Notes: generated by a model from the letters alone, not told the origin. 64,000 nucleotides of DNA from an uncultured Ruminococcus sp. (GCA_902765855.1 CACXBF010000003.1:25412-89411); one strand, 5' to 3'; positions 26,722 to 34,600 are shown, counted from the first letter of the stretch. Numbers and translations are program-made.

Positions 26722-27156
26722 ATGGAGAATATTGAAAGAATTACCTCTAATCTTGTTCAAAAATATAATACTAATTCGCCGTTTGAACTTTGCGATTATC
26801 TCGGCGTTAATGTTATATATCAGGAATTACCTGATTGTGTTCGCGGCTTTTTTATAAAGATTTTGAAAAGCTTTGTTGTTGTGATAAATAATACCGTTGA
26901 TGAAGATGAAGCAAAAGTAGTATGTGCTCACGAACTTGGACATATAATTTTACATAGCGAAACAAATTCAATCAGCCTTAATAGCAGAACTTATCTTTGC
27001 ACATCAAAATATGAGCGTGAAGCGGATTTGTTCGCAGTTAATCTTCTTTTACAAGGCGAAATTTTTCCGACAGATGATAACCTTAGTGCTGAGGAAATTT
27101 CAAGAATCACACATATACCATTAAAACTTATTATGCTGAAATATTTTCCTGAGTAA
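26722..27156 (+). CDS. ImmA/IrrE family metallopeptidase
   Basis: This 144-residue zinc peptidase has HELGH (near residue 73) and a downstream Glu in YEREADLFAVNLL (near 110), the HEXXH...E arrangement of the family. ImmA enzymes cleave a partner XRE repressor to relieve repression after DNA damage or other signals. The start follows CGGAGG and is two bases after the repressor stop. Its likely substrate is the adjacent repressor (inference from family pairing). Confidence 0.9.
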   Translation: MENIERITSNLVQKYNTNSPFELCDYLGVNVIYQELPDCVRGFFIKILKSFVVVINNTVDEDEAKVVCAHELGHIILHSETNSISLNSRTYLCTSKYEREADLFAVNLLLQGEIFPTDDNLSAEEISRITHIPLKLIMLKYFPE

Positions 27157-27179
27157 TTTATTGCTTGGAGGTGGGTGTT

Positions 27180-27665
27180 ATGAAATATTTTATAATTCGT
27201 GATAATTCTGATGTTGATTCACGACTTGCTATATTTGATTCCAATGGCAATGAAATTTTTAAGGTTTCCGGCGAAAATTCGGGCAATAATCAGAAAATGG
27301 AAATCTCAAATATGAATGGCGAAGAGTTTGTCGCAATAACCTCATCTCCGTTTGCATTTCCACATTTTAGGGTAAGGATTGGCAGGAAAAGAATTATATT
27401 TATAATGACACCTCAGGCAAAATCGCCTATGGCAATCTATGGAGCAAGTGCATATTTTGACGGAGTATTATTGACAGGAGATTATACGCTTACAGACCAT
27501 GGCAAAAATATTGTTGCTGCTCAAAAGCATAGCTGGTGTAAGCTTGGCGAATGCCACGAGCTTGAAATTTTAAACGAGGATTATACATTGCTTAGTCTTG
27601 CAGTATCATCAGCTATTAGTATCTATTATGGAATTTATGACGAAAATAACGCTGTTCCGATATAA
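27180..27665 (+). CDS. LURP-one-related (tubby-like) protein
   Basis: This 161-residue all-beta protein has the repeating strand pattern of LURP-one-related/YxjI proteins (KYFIIRDNSDVDSRLAIFDS, then GNEIFKVSGE, and a GDYTLTDHG-like stretch later). The assignment rests on pattern and is moderate. Function in bacteria is unknown; the fold resembles tubby and scramblase domains. The TTG at 27165 lies in the ribosome-binding site TTGGAGGTGG; the ATG at 27180 is the start. It is the third gene of the repressor unit and ends at the hairpin shared with bofA. Confidence 0.55.
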   Translation: MKYFIIRDNSDVDSRLAIFDSNGNEIFKVSGENSGNNQKMEISNMNGEEFVAITSSPFAFPHFRVRIGRKRIIFIMTPQAKSPMAIYGASAYFDGVLLTGDYTLTDHGKNIVAAQKHSWCKLGECHELEILNEDYTLLSLAVSSAISIYYGIYDENNAVPI

Positions 27666-27672
27666 ATTTTCT

Positions 27673-27701
27673 GCATAAAAAAAGACAGCCCCTCATACAT
27701 T
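27673..27701 (+). promoter_or_regulatory. predicted sigma-E promoter of bofA
   Basis: GCATAAA (27673-27679, matching KMATAtt in its first five bases), a 14-base spacer and CATACATT (27694-27701, matching CATACAnT) fit the B. subtilis sigma-E consensus. The -10 box lies in the left arm of the hairpin at 27689-27721. Confidence 0.6.
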
Positions 27702-27728
27702 GTAAAAAAGTGTATGAGGGGTTGATTT
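27689..27728 (+). terminator. terminator hairpin that also carries the bofA ribosome-binding site
   Basis: CCCCTCATACA (27689-27699) pairs perfectly with TGTATGAGGGG (27711-27721), followed by TTGATTTT. It can terminate the upstream unit. The GAGGGG of the right arm is also the only Shine-Dalgarno candidate of bofA, 8 bases before its ATG. Confidence 0.7.
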
Positions 27729-27729
27729 T

Positions 27730-27990
27730 ATGCCGTGGTGGGCTATTTTATTGGTATGTGGTGGAGTATTTTTAGCATTGGTTGCTATACGGAAGATTAT
27801 GAAGTCGAAGCACCCTATCCGTTCGGCTCTTTTGGGCTTGCTTTTAGGTCCTGCGTGTATGCTTGTGATAAATATAATTTCTATTTTTACAAGTGTAAGC
27901 ATACCTATAAGCCCGCTTTCTCTCGGAATTTCATCTACTCTTGGTATTCCAGGGGTTACAGCTATGCTACTACTTCAACTGATATGTTAA
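27730..27990 (+). CDS. bofA: pro-sigma-K processing inhibitor BofA
   Basis: This 86-residue membrane protein has the BofA-family C-terminus SIPISPLSLGISSTLGIPG followed by a hydrophobic end (LLLQL). BofA holds the SpoIVFB protease inactive in the mother cell until SpoIVB acts. There is a first helix at residues 3-22 and further hydrophobic segments. In B. subtilis bofA is sigma-E dependent, in line with the promoter found here. No recR neighbour is present, unlike in Bacillus. It converges with the DUF4364 gene. Confidence 0.85.
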   Translation: MPWWAILLVCGGVFLALVAIRKIMKSKHPIRSALLGLLLGPACMLVINIISIFTSVSIPISPLSLGISSTLGIPGVTAMLLLQLIC

Positions 27991-27998
27991 AAGTAAGT

Positions 27999-28595
27999 TT
28001 ATTTTGCTATCAGCTTATCAAGAGAATCTTTTATCATTTCACGATTTTCTGTGAGAGCGGCAAGCAAAACAGTATAAATATATTGTGGGTCGTTATAGAA
28101 TGAGCGTTTGATTAGATTAACCTGTGAATAATCAGGCATAAATACTGTAAAGCTCATAAGCGTCATACTTCCGTCTGTAATTGAGAAGGAAACATTATAT
28201 CCGCCGTTTTCAAGCTTTTCAACCTTAACGGGGTTTTCTTTTTGAAGTTTTTGTTTGGCAAGAAGCGATATGCAGGCAGAAAGTGCCTTATCTCTTGTTG
28301 TGAATGGTAATGTAGTATCAAGCTGATTTGCAATCATTTTTCCTCTGCCGGTAAGAATATAATAATCCTTCTTATTCTCAAATTCTGCAATATTTCCGCT
28401 CTGGAGGAGGTCATACATTGCATCGTTTGTTTCAAAATAGTTGGCAAGGCCATTATTTACTATGACAGAAACAATATCGTCTTTTTTAAGTGGTCTGTTT
28501 GCTGAGTTTATAAGATAGCAGATAAGGATACATATATCGCTTTTATTTCGTAGACCACCTGGCTCTATTCCGCCTGTAAATGCGTCAAAATCCAT
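27999..28595 (-). CDS. DUF4364 family protein
   Basis: This 198-residue protein has a predicted winged-helix N-terminus (SDICILICYLINSANRPLKK, then DDIVSVIVNNG) and an alpha/beta C-terminal half with FSITDGSMTLMSFTVFMPDY. It matches the DUF4364 family, common in Clostridia and of unknown role; the winged helix suggests gene regulation. The start follows CGAGGTG. It is monocistronic and convergent with bofA. Confidence 0.8.
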   Translation of the reverse strand: MDFDAFTGGIEPGGLRNKSDICILICYLINSANRPLKKDDIVSVIVNNGLANYFETNDAMYDLLQSGNIAEFENKKDYYILTGRGKMIANQLDTTLPFTTRDKALSACISLLAKQKLQKENPVKVEKLENGGYNVSFSITDGSMTLMSFTVFMPDYSQVNLIKRSFYNDPQYIYTVLLAALTENREMIKDSLDKLIAK

Positions 28596-28856
28596 AGTTT
28601 ACACCTCGTGATATATACTTAAAATTTGATTTTATATATTTTGTAGATATAACAATCATATTATAGCATATTTTGGGTGAAATTTGAAATAGTTTAAAGA
28701 ATTTTTTAAAAAATATACTTTTAGTTACGATATAATATAATTTTATCTAAAGATTAATAAATTTATTGAAAAAATTCAGTATAAGCGATATAATTCTTTT
28801 ATTAATGATAATTTGATGTTTATATCTTTACGGAAATTTAAATATAGGAATGATTG

Positions 28857-29027
28857 ATGATGAAAAAGGTACTAAAATATACTGCGATATTTTTGCTTAA
28901 TTTTTTTATGAGCTTTATATATTGGTTTTGGCAACTTGTTATGAGCTTTGCAACGGGTTTAGGTGATTTTACATATTCATCAAAAGAAGCATATATATAT
29001 ATGCACCAGCAAGGTCTTATTATATGA
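28857..29027 (+). CDS. tiny membrane protein 1
   Basis: This 56-residue protein has one long hydrophobic, aromatic-rich segment (residues 7-35, FLLNFFMSFIYWFWQLVMSF). The double ATG start follows AGGA at 7 bases. Its stop overlaps the next start (ATGA), a strong sign of real coupled translation. No recognised family. It is first of a three-gene unit of small AT-rich membrane proteins. Confidence 0.65.
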   Translation: MMKKVLKYTAIFLLNFFMSFIYWFWQLVMSFATGLGDFTYSSKEAYIYMHQQGLII

Positions 29028-29218
29028 TGTATTTGATTTTAGTTTTTTATATTATAATTGTTGTTTTAATTAATGTATGTATTTTAAATGGTTGGCTTCG
29101 TAAGAAATATGAAATTGATATAATGAAGTATACTATATTAGCAATACTTGGATTTAATATACTTTTTATAATGTGGTTTGCTCAGTATATTTTAGCAGTG
29201 TGTTTTAACATATATTAA
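29024..29218 (+). CDS. tiny membrane protein 2
   Basis: This 64-residue protein has two hydrophobic helices (about 2-22 and 36-60) separated by a basic turn (WLRKKYEIDIMK). It overlaps the previous gene by 4 bases. No recognised family. The coupled arrangement suggests a complex with its neighbours, but function is unknown. Confidence 0.65.
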   Translation: MMYLILVFYIIIVVLINVCILNGWLRKKYEIDIMKYTILAILGFNILFIMWFAQYILAVCFNIY

Positions 29219-29237
29219 AAATTTATGGAGAAAAATT

Positions 29238-29573
29238 ATGAAAGAAAAAATGAAAATTTTTAAAGAAATTATAATTTTAACAATTATAAATACAGTTTTA
29301 ATTTCAATTATTTCAGGTCTTGGCAGAATTATTGTGCTGAATATTATGCAAAATCTTGATAGTACGAATGATATGAGAAGTACATATATTAAATATTTCA
29401 ATATCTCATTGATACTAATTGGCATATTATTTATAATTACTTTAATAGTAAATATGAAAGTATATATTAAGAATAGAGAAAATATTAGCATGAGTTTTTG
29501 GAAAGTATTTTTATATAATACAATAATTTCTTCAGCGCCATTTATTTTACCAACAATTTTTTGGATTCCATAA
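29238..29573 (+). CDS. small membrane protein 3
   Basis: This 111-residue protein has three predicted helices (about 9-35, 54-76 and 90-110) and a basic loop (KVYIKNRENISM). It starts after GGAG, 19 bases after the previous gene. No recognised family. It is the last gene of the three-gene unit, and no clear terminator follows. Confidence 0.65.
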   Translation: MKEKMKIFKEIIILTIINTVLISIISGLGRIIVLNIMQNLDSTNDMRSTYIKYFNISLILIGILFIITLIVNMKVYIKNRENISMSFWKVFLYNTIISSAPFILPTIFWIP

Positions 29574-29618
29574 AATAGAATTTTAAAAGAAATTTTAATT
29601 ATCTTTTTTATGTATTAT

Positions 29619-29647
29619 TTGATTTTTTACGGCATATATGGTAAAAT
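29619..29647 (+). promoter_or_regulatory. promoter candidate of nfeD-SPFH unit
   Basis: TTGATT (29619-29624), a 17-base spacer and TAAAAT (29642-29647). A perfect 10-base stem (29693-29702 with 29717-29726) follows in the leader. Confidence 0.55.
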
Positions 29648-29755
29648 AAATCTATATAAAATCAATGCCTTGTATTCAACTGTATAGCGGTTATTTCATA
29701 TCGAGGTGTATTGCTTGATATGAAATGAATGTTATCCTGATTGTGAGGTGAGAAT

Positions 29756-30196
29756 ATGGAAGAGCAAATGCCTTGGATTTGGCTATGTATTATTATCTGT
29801 TCATGCTTTATTGAGTTTATTACATCTGTTCAGTTGACAGCTATCTGGATGGCTTTAGGTGGCGTCGCCGCTATTATTGCAGAATTTTGCGGCGCGCCGA
29901 TTTACTTGCAGATTATAATTTTCTTAGTGGTAACGGCTGTTGCGATTATACTTACGAGACCGCTTGCCAAAAAGCTAATGAAATTTGAAAAAACAGCAAC
30001 AAATGCAGATATGTTTATCGGAAAAACGGGTACGGTTCTTACGCAGATAAATGGCAGAAAAGAAGTCGGCAGAGTAAAGGTTATGGGCGATGTATGGAGT
30101 GCTGTCGCAGATAATGATGAAATTATTCCCGAAAATACAGAGGTTCATATTAAAAGCATAGAGGGAGTAAAGCTAATTGTAGAAACTAAAAAATAA
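29756..30196 (+). CDS. NfeD family membrane protein (short form)
   Basis: This 146-residue protein has three to four membrane segments in the first 75 residues and a C-terminal OB-fold NfeD domain (TGTVLTQINGRKEVGRVKV, later VKLIVETKK). The short form lacks the ClpP-like protease domain of long NfeD. The partner SPFH protein is encoded 25 bases downstream; NfeD-stomatin pairs act together at membranes, with proposed roles in membrane order or quality control. The start follows GAGGTGAG. Confidence 0.88.
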   Translation: MEEQMPWIWLCIIICSCFIEFITSVQLTAIWMALGGVAAIIAEFCGAPIYLQIIIFLVVTAVAIILTRPLAKKLMKFEKTATNADMFIGKTGTVLTQINGRKEVGRVKVMGDVWSAVADNDEIIPENTEVHIKSIEGVKLIVETKK

Positions 30197-30221
30197 TAAA
30201 TTTTAAGAAAGAAGTGTTATT

Positions 30222-31184
30222 ATGCAACCTATAGGTTGGGTACTTTTGATTCTTGCAGCTATCATAATTCTTATTATTGTAAAAAACTTTCAGATTGTTC
30301 CGCAGTCACACGCATATGTTATAGAAAGACTTGGAGCTTATAAGACCACATGGTCAACAGGTTTACACTTAAAAATTCCTTTTATCGAGAGAATTGCTAA
30401 AAAAGTTTCCTTAAAAGAGCAGGTCGTAGATTTTCCACCTCAGCCTGTTATTACCCGTGATAATGTAACAATGCAGATTGATACTGTTGTTTACTTCTAT
30501 ATCACAGACCCTAAACTTTATGCTTATGGTGTTGAAAGCCCTATCGCAGCTATTGAAAATCTTACTGCAACAACTCTCCGTAACATCATTGGCGACCTTG
30601 AACTTGATAATACTCTTACTTCAAGAGATGTTATCAACACTAAGATTCAGGTTATCCTCGATGAAGCAACAGACGCTTGGGGCATTAAAGTTAAGCGTGT
30701 TGAGCTTAAAAATATTCTTCCGCCGAGAGAAATTCAAGCTGCTATGGAAAAGCAGATGAAGGCAGAGCGTGAAAGAAGAGCAAAGATTCTTGACGCAGAA
30801 GGCGATAAGCGTTCTCAGATTCTTGTTTCAGAGGGCTTAAAGGAATCTGCTATCCTCAAGGCTGACGCTATCAAGGAGAGTAAGATTCGTGAGGCACAGG
30901 GTGAAGCTGAGGCTATTATGACAGTTCAAAAAGCCTATGCTGACAGCTTGAAGATGTTGAACGAGGCTTCTCCGACAGATAAGGTTATCGCACTTAAGAG
31001 TCTTGAAGCTTTTGAAAAAGCCGCCGACGGCAGAGCAACAAAGATTATTATTCCGTCCGAGATTCAATCTATGGCAACTCTTGCCGCAACATTGAAAGAA
31101 ATGGTTTCGGATAAAAATATAGATATTTCCCCGAAGTCTGAAAAGCCTAAACAACAGATTCAGACAACTGAAACAAATAACTGA
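30222..31184 (+). CDS. SPFH/band 7 (stomatin/paraslipin) protein
   Basis: This 320-residue protein has an N-terminal membrane anchor (residues 4-22), an SPFH domain (25-190, with VPQSHAYVIERLGAYK and VDFPPQPVITRDNV), and a long heptad-like helix (190-290, with ILDAEGDKRSQILVSEG) that drives oligomerisation. It matches the bacterial QmcA/paraslipin group. It forms rings on the membrane and pairs with the upstream NfeD protein. The start follows AAGAAAG. A hairpin follows downstream. Confidence 0.92.
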   Translation: MQPIGWVLLILAAIIILIIVKNFQIVPQSHAYVIERLGAYKTTWSTGLHLKIPFIERIAKKVSLKEQVVDFPPQPVITRDNVTMQIDTVVYFYITDPKLYAYGVESPIAAIENLTATTLRNIIGDLELDNTLTSRDVINTKIQVILDEATDAWGIKVKRVELKNILPPREIQAAMEKQMKAERERRAKILDAEGDKRSQILVSEGLKESAILKADAIKESKIREAQGEAEAIMTVQKAYADSLKMLNEASPTDKVIALKSLEAFEKAADGRATKIIIPSEIQSMATLAATLKEMVSDKNIDISPKSEKPKQQIQTTETNN

Positions 31185-31210
31185 AAAACTAATTCTCGGA
31201 GGTTATGACA

Positions 31211-31279
31211 ATGCACTTTACATTGCGTGAAAATTCAATTTTTGGCGTAGGGTGTATAAGTGTATTCAAAAACAGATGA
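31211..31279 (+). CDS. possible micro-ORF (22 residues)
   Basis: MHFTLRENSIFGVGCISVFK plus two residues, starting 7 bases after a near-consensus CGGAGG (31198-31203) and ending just before a terminator hairpin. The strong ribosome-binding site is the only evidence; it may be a remnant or a true small protein at the end of the nfeD-SPFH unit. Confidence 0.3.
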   Translation: MHFTLRENSIFGVGCISVFKNR

Positions 31280-31284
31280 CAACT

Positions 31285-31320
31285 AAGGCTGTGGAGCATA
31301 TCCACAGCCTTGTGTTGTTT
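31285..31320 (+). terminator. terminator after the SPFH unit
   Basis: The perfect stem AAGGCTGTGGA (31285-31295) / TCCACAGCCTT (31301-31311) is followed by GTGTTGTTT. Confidence 0.75.
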
Positions 31321-31369
31321 ATTGTTAATATTATTTTGTCGTGAATTGAAACTTTAAGGAGAATATAGT

Positions 31370-31840
31370 ATGATTACACTAAAAAAAGTTGAGTTAGCAG
31401 ATAAAGATAAATTTTGGAATATATTTCAAAAGTATTGCTATGAAATGTCAGCGTTTTATGATATGGATTTAGATTCAAATGGTAATTATGAATATGAATA
31501 CTTCGATGCATATTTTGAGGAAAATAGTAGAATTGCTAATTTTATTTTTGATGATAAAGCCTTGATAGGTTTTGTTATGATAAACAAGCATTCGTGTCTA
31601 AATGAGGTAATAGATTATTCAATAGCAGAATTTACTATATTTCCAAAGTATAGAAAAAATCATTATGCTATAAAATCAATCTGTCGTATTTTTGAATCAT
31701 ATCTTGGCAGATGGGAGATTAAATTCAGTAATTATAATATACCGGCAAAAGCCCTTTGGCTAAAGGCAACAAAAAATTTTGTACCTCAAATATCGTCATT
31801 TGATGAAACTGAGACAGTGTTATCATTTGTTGTAAAGTGA
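31370..31840 (+). CDS. GNAT-family N-acetyltransferase
   Basis: This 156-residue protein opens MITLKKVELADKDKFWNIFQ and has the GNAT core strand AEFTIFPKYRKNHYAIKSIC (near 90-110), where the acetyl-CoA pyrophosphate loop would be. The loop is degenerate compared with Q/RxxGxG/A (RKNHYAIK). The substrate is unknown. The start follows AAGGAG. It is flanked by small orphan genes. Confidence 0.78.
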   Translation: MITLKKVELADKDKFWNIFQKYCYEMSAFYDMDLDSNGNYEYEYFDAYFEENSRIANFIFDDKALIGFVMINKHSCLNEVIDYSIAEFTIFPKYRKNHYAIKSICRIFESYLGRWEIKFSNYNIPAKALWLKATKNFVPQISSFDETETVLSFVVK

Positions 31841-31970
31841 TAAATCCCAATTTAGATTTTCGGTATGGTTTTGCTATGATAAATAATTATTTGTAGCTTC
31901 ATTGAAAAATATAATTTTATGATAATATCTATCTGTACAAATAGTAACTTGTAAGGAGGATATGTTATTT

Positions 31971-32144
31971 ATGTTTAAAAATTTTTTTAAAAAGATAAAA
32001 GGAAGCAAATTAACGGCAGTATTATCTATTGTAATGATAGTATCAAGTATTGTGAGTATTATATGTGGATATTATGTTGTGTCAAGCGTTGTTAATCTGA
32101 TATTATGGATATTAGTACTTATATGCAGTATAAAAGGTTGGTAA
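31971..32144 (+). CDS. small membrane protein
   Basis: The protein has about 57 residues: a basic N-terminus (MFKNFFKKIKGSK) and two hydrophobic stretches (about 15-35 and 38-53). The ATG at 31971 lies 11 bases after AAGGAGG; the earlier in-frame ATG at 31962 is only two bases after it and is less likely. No recognised family. Confidence 0.55.
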   Translation: MFKNFFKKIKGSKLTAVLSIVMIVSSIVSIICGYYVVSSVVNLILWILVLICSIKGW

Positions 32145-32204
32145 ATTACAATTTGTATAATAAAAAGAAGATGAATTAGAATGTAAGAAAATAAAAGATT
32201 TACT

Positions 32205-32528
32205 TTGAGAAATCAGCAAGAGGAACTTGATAATTTCACAGACGAGGATATAATTGATTTTCTCGAAAATCTTTATAGCGATTGGAACGAATTTATAGTA
32301 TTGTCGGCAGAAGATGTTCCGATAGACAGTGTTTCTTTTGTACAGGCATTTTGGAATGATGATATATTACATATGGAAATAGGCGTATTAACAGAGGAAA
32401 ATCCAAAGCTTGCTCTTTATGAAAGCGATATGCCTATGGAAGATGGCAGAAAATTATTCTTAGATTTCTTCCATGGAAAATGGAGCGGAAATAATGATGA
32501 GTTTTCACTTTGCGAAATGCAGCCTTGA
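32205..32528 (+). CDS. hypothetical acidic protein, start unclear
   Basis: This acidic frame of about 107 residues (FTDEDIIDFLENLYSDWNEF and VSFVQAFWNDDILHMEIGVL) looks like a real folded domain and ends 35 bases before purE. The only in-frame start is a TTG without a ribosome-binding site, and an in-frame stop lies a few codons earlier (near 32181). The 5' end may be damaged, or translation may begin at an unusual site. The family is not recognised. Confidence 0.5.
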   Translation: MRNQQEELDNFTDEDIIDFLENLYSDWNEFIVLSAEDVPIDSVSFVQAFWNDDILHMEIGVLTEENPKLALYESDMPMEDGRKLFLDFFHGKWSGNNDEFSLCEMQP

Positions 32529-32563
32529 TAAATCATAAATTATTAAAAAGGGGATAGATTAAA

Positions 32564-33082
32564 ATGTCAGAAAAGAAAAAAGTAGCTATTATTATGGGAA
32601 GCGACAGCGATTTTCCAACAGTTTCAGGAGCAATTAAGACTCTTGATTCTTTCGGAGTTCCGTTTGAGGTTCATGTAATGTCTGCACACCGTACACCTGA
32701 GGCTGCGGAGAATTTCTCTAAAACAGCTAAGGCAAATGGTTTTGGTGTAATTATTTCAGCAGCAGGTAAGGCAGCACATCTTGGCGGAGTTCTTGCGGCT
32801 AATACTACACTTCCTGTAATCGGTATTCCGATAAAGTCCTCAACTCTTGACGGACTTGACGCACTTCTCGCAACTGTTCAGATGCCTTCTGGTATTCCTG
32901 TTGCAACAGTAGCTATTGACGGTGCTGCAAATGCTGCAATCCTCGCTGTACAGATGCTTGCACTTTCTGATGATGAGCTTGCTAAAAAGCTTGAGGACGA
33001 GAAGGTCAAGATGAAGAATGGCGTAGAGGCTAAGGACAAGGCTATTCAAGATAAGGTTAAGGAACTTTTGGGCAAAAATTAA
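32564..33082 (+). CDS. purE: N5-carboxyaminoimidazole ribonucleotide mutase
   Basis: This class I PurE converts N5-CAIR to CAIR in purine synthesis. The 172-residue protein has the MGSDSDFPT phosphate-binding loop near residue 11 and VMSAHRTPE with the catalytic His near 42. The C-terminus is slightly extended with lysine-rich helices. The start follows AAAAGGGG. It is the first recognised gene of the pur unit. A PurK partner is not in the window. No purine riboswitch is visible in the 35-base gap upstream. Confidence 0.95.
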   Translation: MSEKKKVAIIMGSDSDFPTVSGAIKTLDSFGVPFEVHVMSAHRTPEAAENFSKTAKANGFGVIISAAGKAAHLGGVLAANTTLPVIGIPIKSSTLDGLDALLATVQMPSGIPVATVAIDGAANAAILAVQMLALSDDELAKKLEDEKVKMKNGVEAKDKAIQDKVKELLGKN

Positions 33083-33121
33083 TTACTTTGATTCACCTTG
33101 AAATAAATAGGAGTTAAAATA

Positions 33122-34549
33122 ATGACAGATTTATTTATTGAGGATAAAATCCACGATGAATGTGGTGTGTTTGGTATTTTCGGAAATGATGCAACTGATA
33201 TTATTGACGAAACATATCTTGCACTTTATGCTTTACAGCACAGAGGAACTCTCGGTGCCGGTATTGCGATAAATGATAACGGCAATATGAGCGTTGTCAA
33301 GGGCTTTGGTGTTGTGCCGGAGGCTCTTCCCGAAAAGGAACTTTCAAGGCTTAAAAAGGCTAAAATTGCTCTTGGTCATGTCCGTCATACAACGGCTTCT
33401 GTTGCAAACGACAGAACATCAATTCAGCCTCTTCTTATGAGATATGTCAATGGTCAGCTCTCACTTGCTCTTAATGGTGCTTTGACTAATTATTCTGAGC
33501 TTAGAGAATATCTTCATCGTGGCGGTGCGATTTTCCAATCAAATAGTGATATTGAGGTTATCGCATATATCATAGCTCAAGAAAGACTTAAAACTGCAAG
33601 CATAGAAGAAGCTGTTCTGAATGCTATGGATAAAATTAAGGGTGCGTATTCAATGGTAATGATGGCACCATCACGCTTAATTGGTGTGCGTGATCCGAGA
33701 GGATTTAGACCACTTTGCATTGGTAAACTTGGTAAGAATTATATTATCACAAGTGAATCTTGCGTTTTCGATAGCCTTGGCGGAGAATTTGTAAGAGATG
33801 TCGAACCGGGCGAAATGGTTGTAATTGATGACGAGGGCGTACACAGCTATAAGAATAATTGCGGTGGTAAAACAAGCCTATGTCTTTTCGAGTTTGTATA
33901 TTTCGCAAGACCTGATTCAGTTCTTGACGGTATGTGTGTAAATATTGCAAGACAGAGAGCGGGCATTGAGCTTGCTAAGGAACACCCTGTCGAGGCTGAT
34001 ATGGTATGTGCTGTTCCTGACTGCGGAATTGACGCCGCTATCGGTTATTCAATGCAATCAGGTATTCAATACGGCGTTGGACTTGTAAAGAACAGATTTA
34101 TCGGCAGAGCCCACAACAATAGAAAGAAGCACGCTCAGTATAATTTGAGAATCAAGCTTAACGCTATGAAATCAAATGTTCAGGGCAAAAGAATTGTTCT
34201 CATTGATGATTCTATAGTTAAGGGTGAAACAAGTAAGCATATTGTTTCAATGCTAAAGAAAGCAGGAGCTAAGGAAGTTCATCTTAGAATTTCTTCTCCA
34301 CCATTTAAGTATCCTTGCTATTTTGGCACAGATATTGACAGCACAGATAATCTCATAGCTGCACATAAGAGCATTGATGAGATGTGTGCTGAAATCGGTG
34401 CAGATTCTCTTGGTTTCTTAAGCATAGACGGTTTGCATAGAATTGCTGATGAATGTAAGATTGATTTCTGCGACGCTTGTTTCAGCGGAAATTATCCAAT
34501 AGAGGCTTCAAGACAATCACACGAGGATAAATATTCAAAGAAGCTCTAA
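33122..34549 (+). CDS. purF: amidophosphoribosyltransferase
   Basis: PurF makes 5-phosphoribosylamine from PRPP and glutamine, the first step of purine synthesis. The 475-residue protein has an N-terminal Ntn glutaminase with the nucleophile at Cys14 after a 13-residue propeptide (DKIHDECGVFGIF), as in B. subtilis PurF, and a phosphoribosyltransferase domain with the PRPP motif IVLIDDSIVKGETS. The glutaminase motifs are unusual: QHRGTLGAG instead of QHRGQ(E/D)xAG, and LNGALTN instead of HNGNLTN, although the oxyanion Asn-Gly is kept. Start ATG after AGGAG. Confidence 0.93.
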   Translation: MTDLFIEDKIHDECGVFGIFGNDATDIIDETYLALYALQHRGTLGAGIAINDNGNMSVVKGFGVVPEALPEKELSRLKKAKIALGHVRHTTASVANDRTSIQPLLMRYVNGQLSLALNGALTNYSELREYLHRGGAIFQSNSDIEVIAYIIAQERLKTASIEEAVLNAMDKIKGAYSMVMMAPSRLIGVRDPRGFRPLCIGKLGKNYIITSESCVFDSLGGEFVRDVEPGEMVVIDDEGVHSYKNNCGGKTSLCLFEFVYFARPDSVLDGMCVNIARQRAGIELAKEHPVEADMVCAVPDCGIDAAIGYSMQSGIQYGVGLVKNRFIGRAHNNRKKHAQYNLRIKLNAMKSNVQGKRIVLIDDSIVKGETSKHIVSMLKKAGAKEVHLRISSPPFKYPCYFGTDIDSTDNLIAAHKSIDEMCAEIGADSLGFLSIDGLHRIADECKIDFCDACFSGNYPIEASRQSHEDKYSKKL

Positions 34550-34600
34550 GCTAAAATTTGCTTGTTAAAATAATTTTAATATATTTTTCGGAGGTACAAT

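Noticed and set aside
32529-32563. Purine or PRPP riboswitch in front of purE
   Set aside because: The gap is only 35 bases; no riboswitch fits unless it lies further upstream, and none was recognised there.
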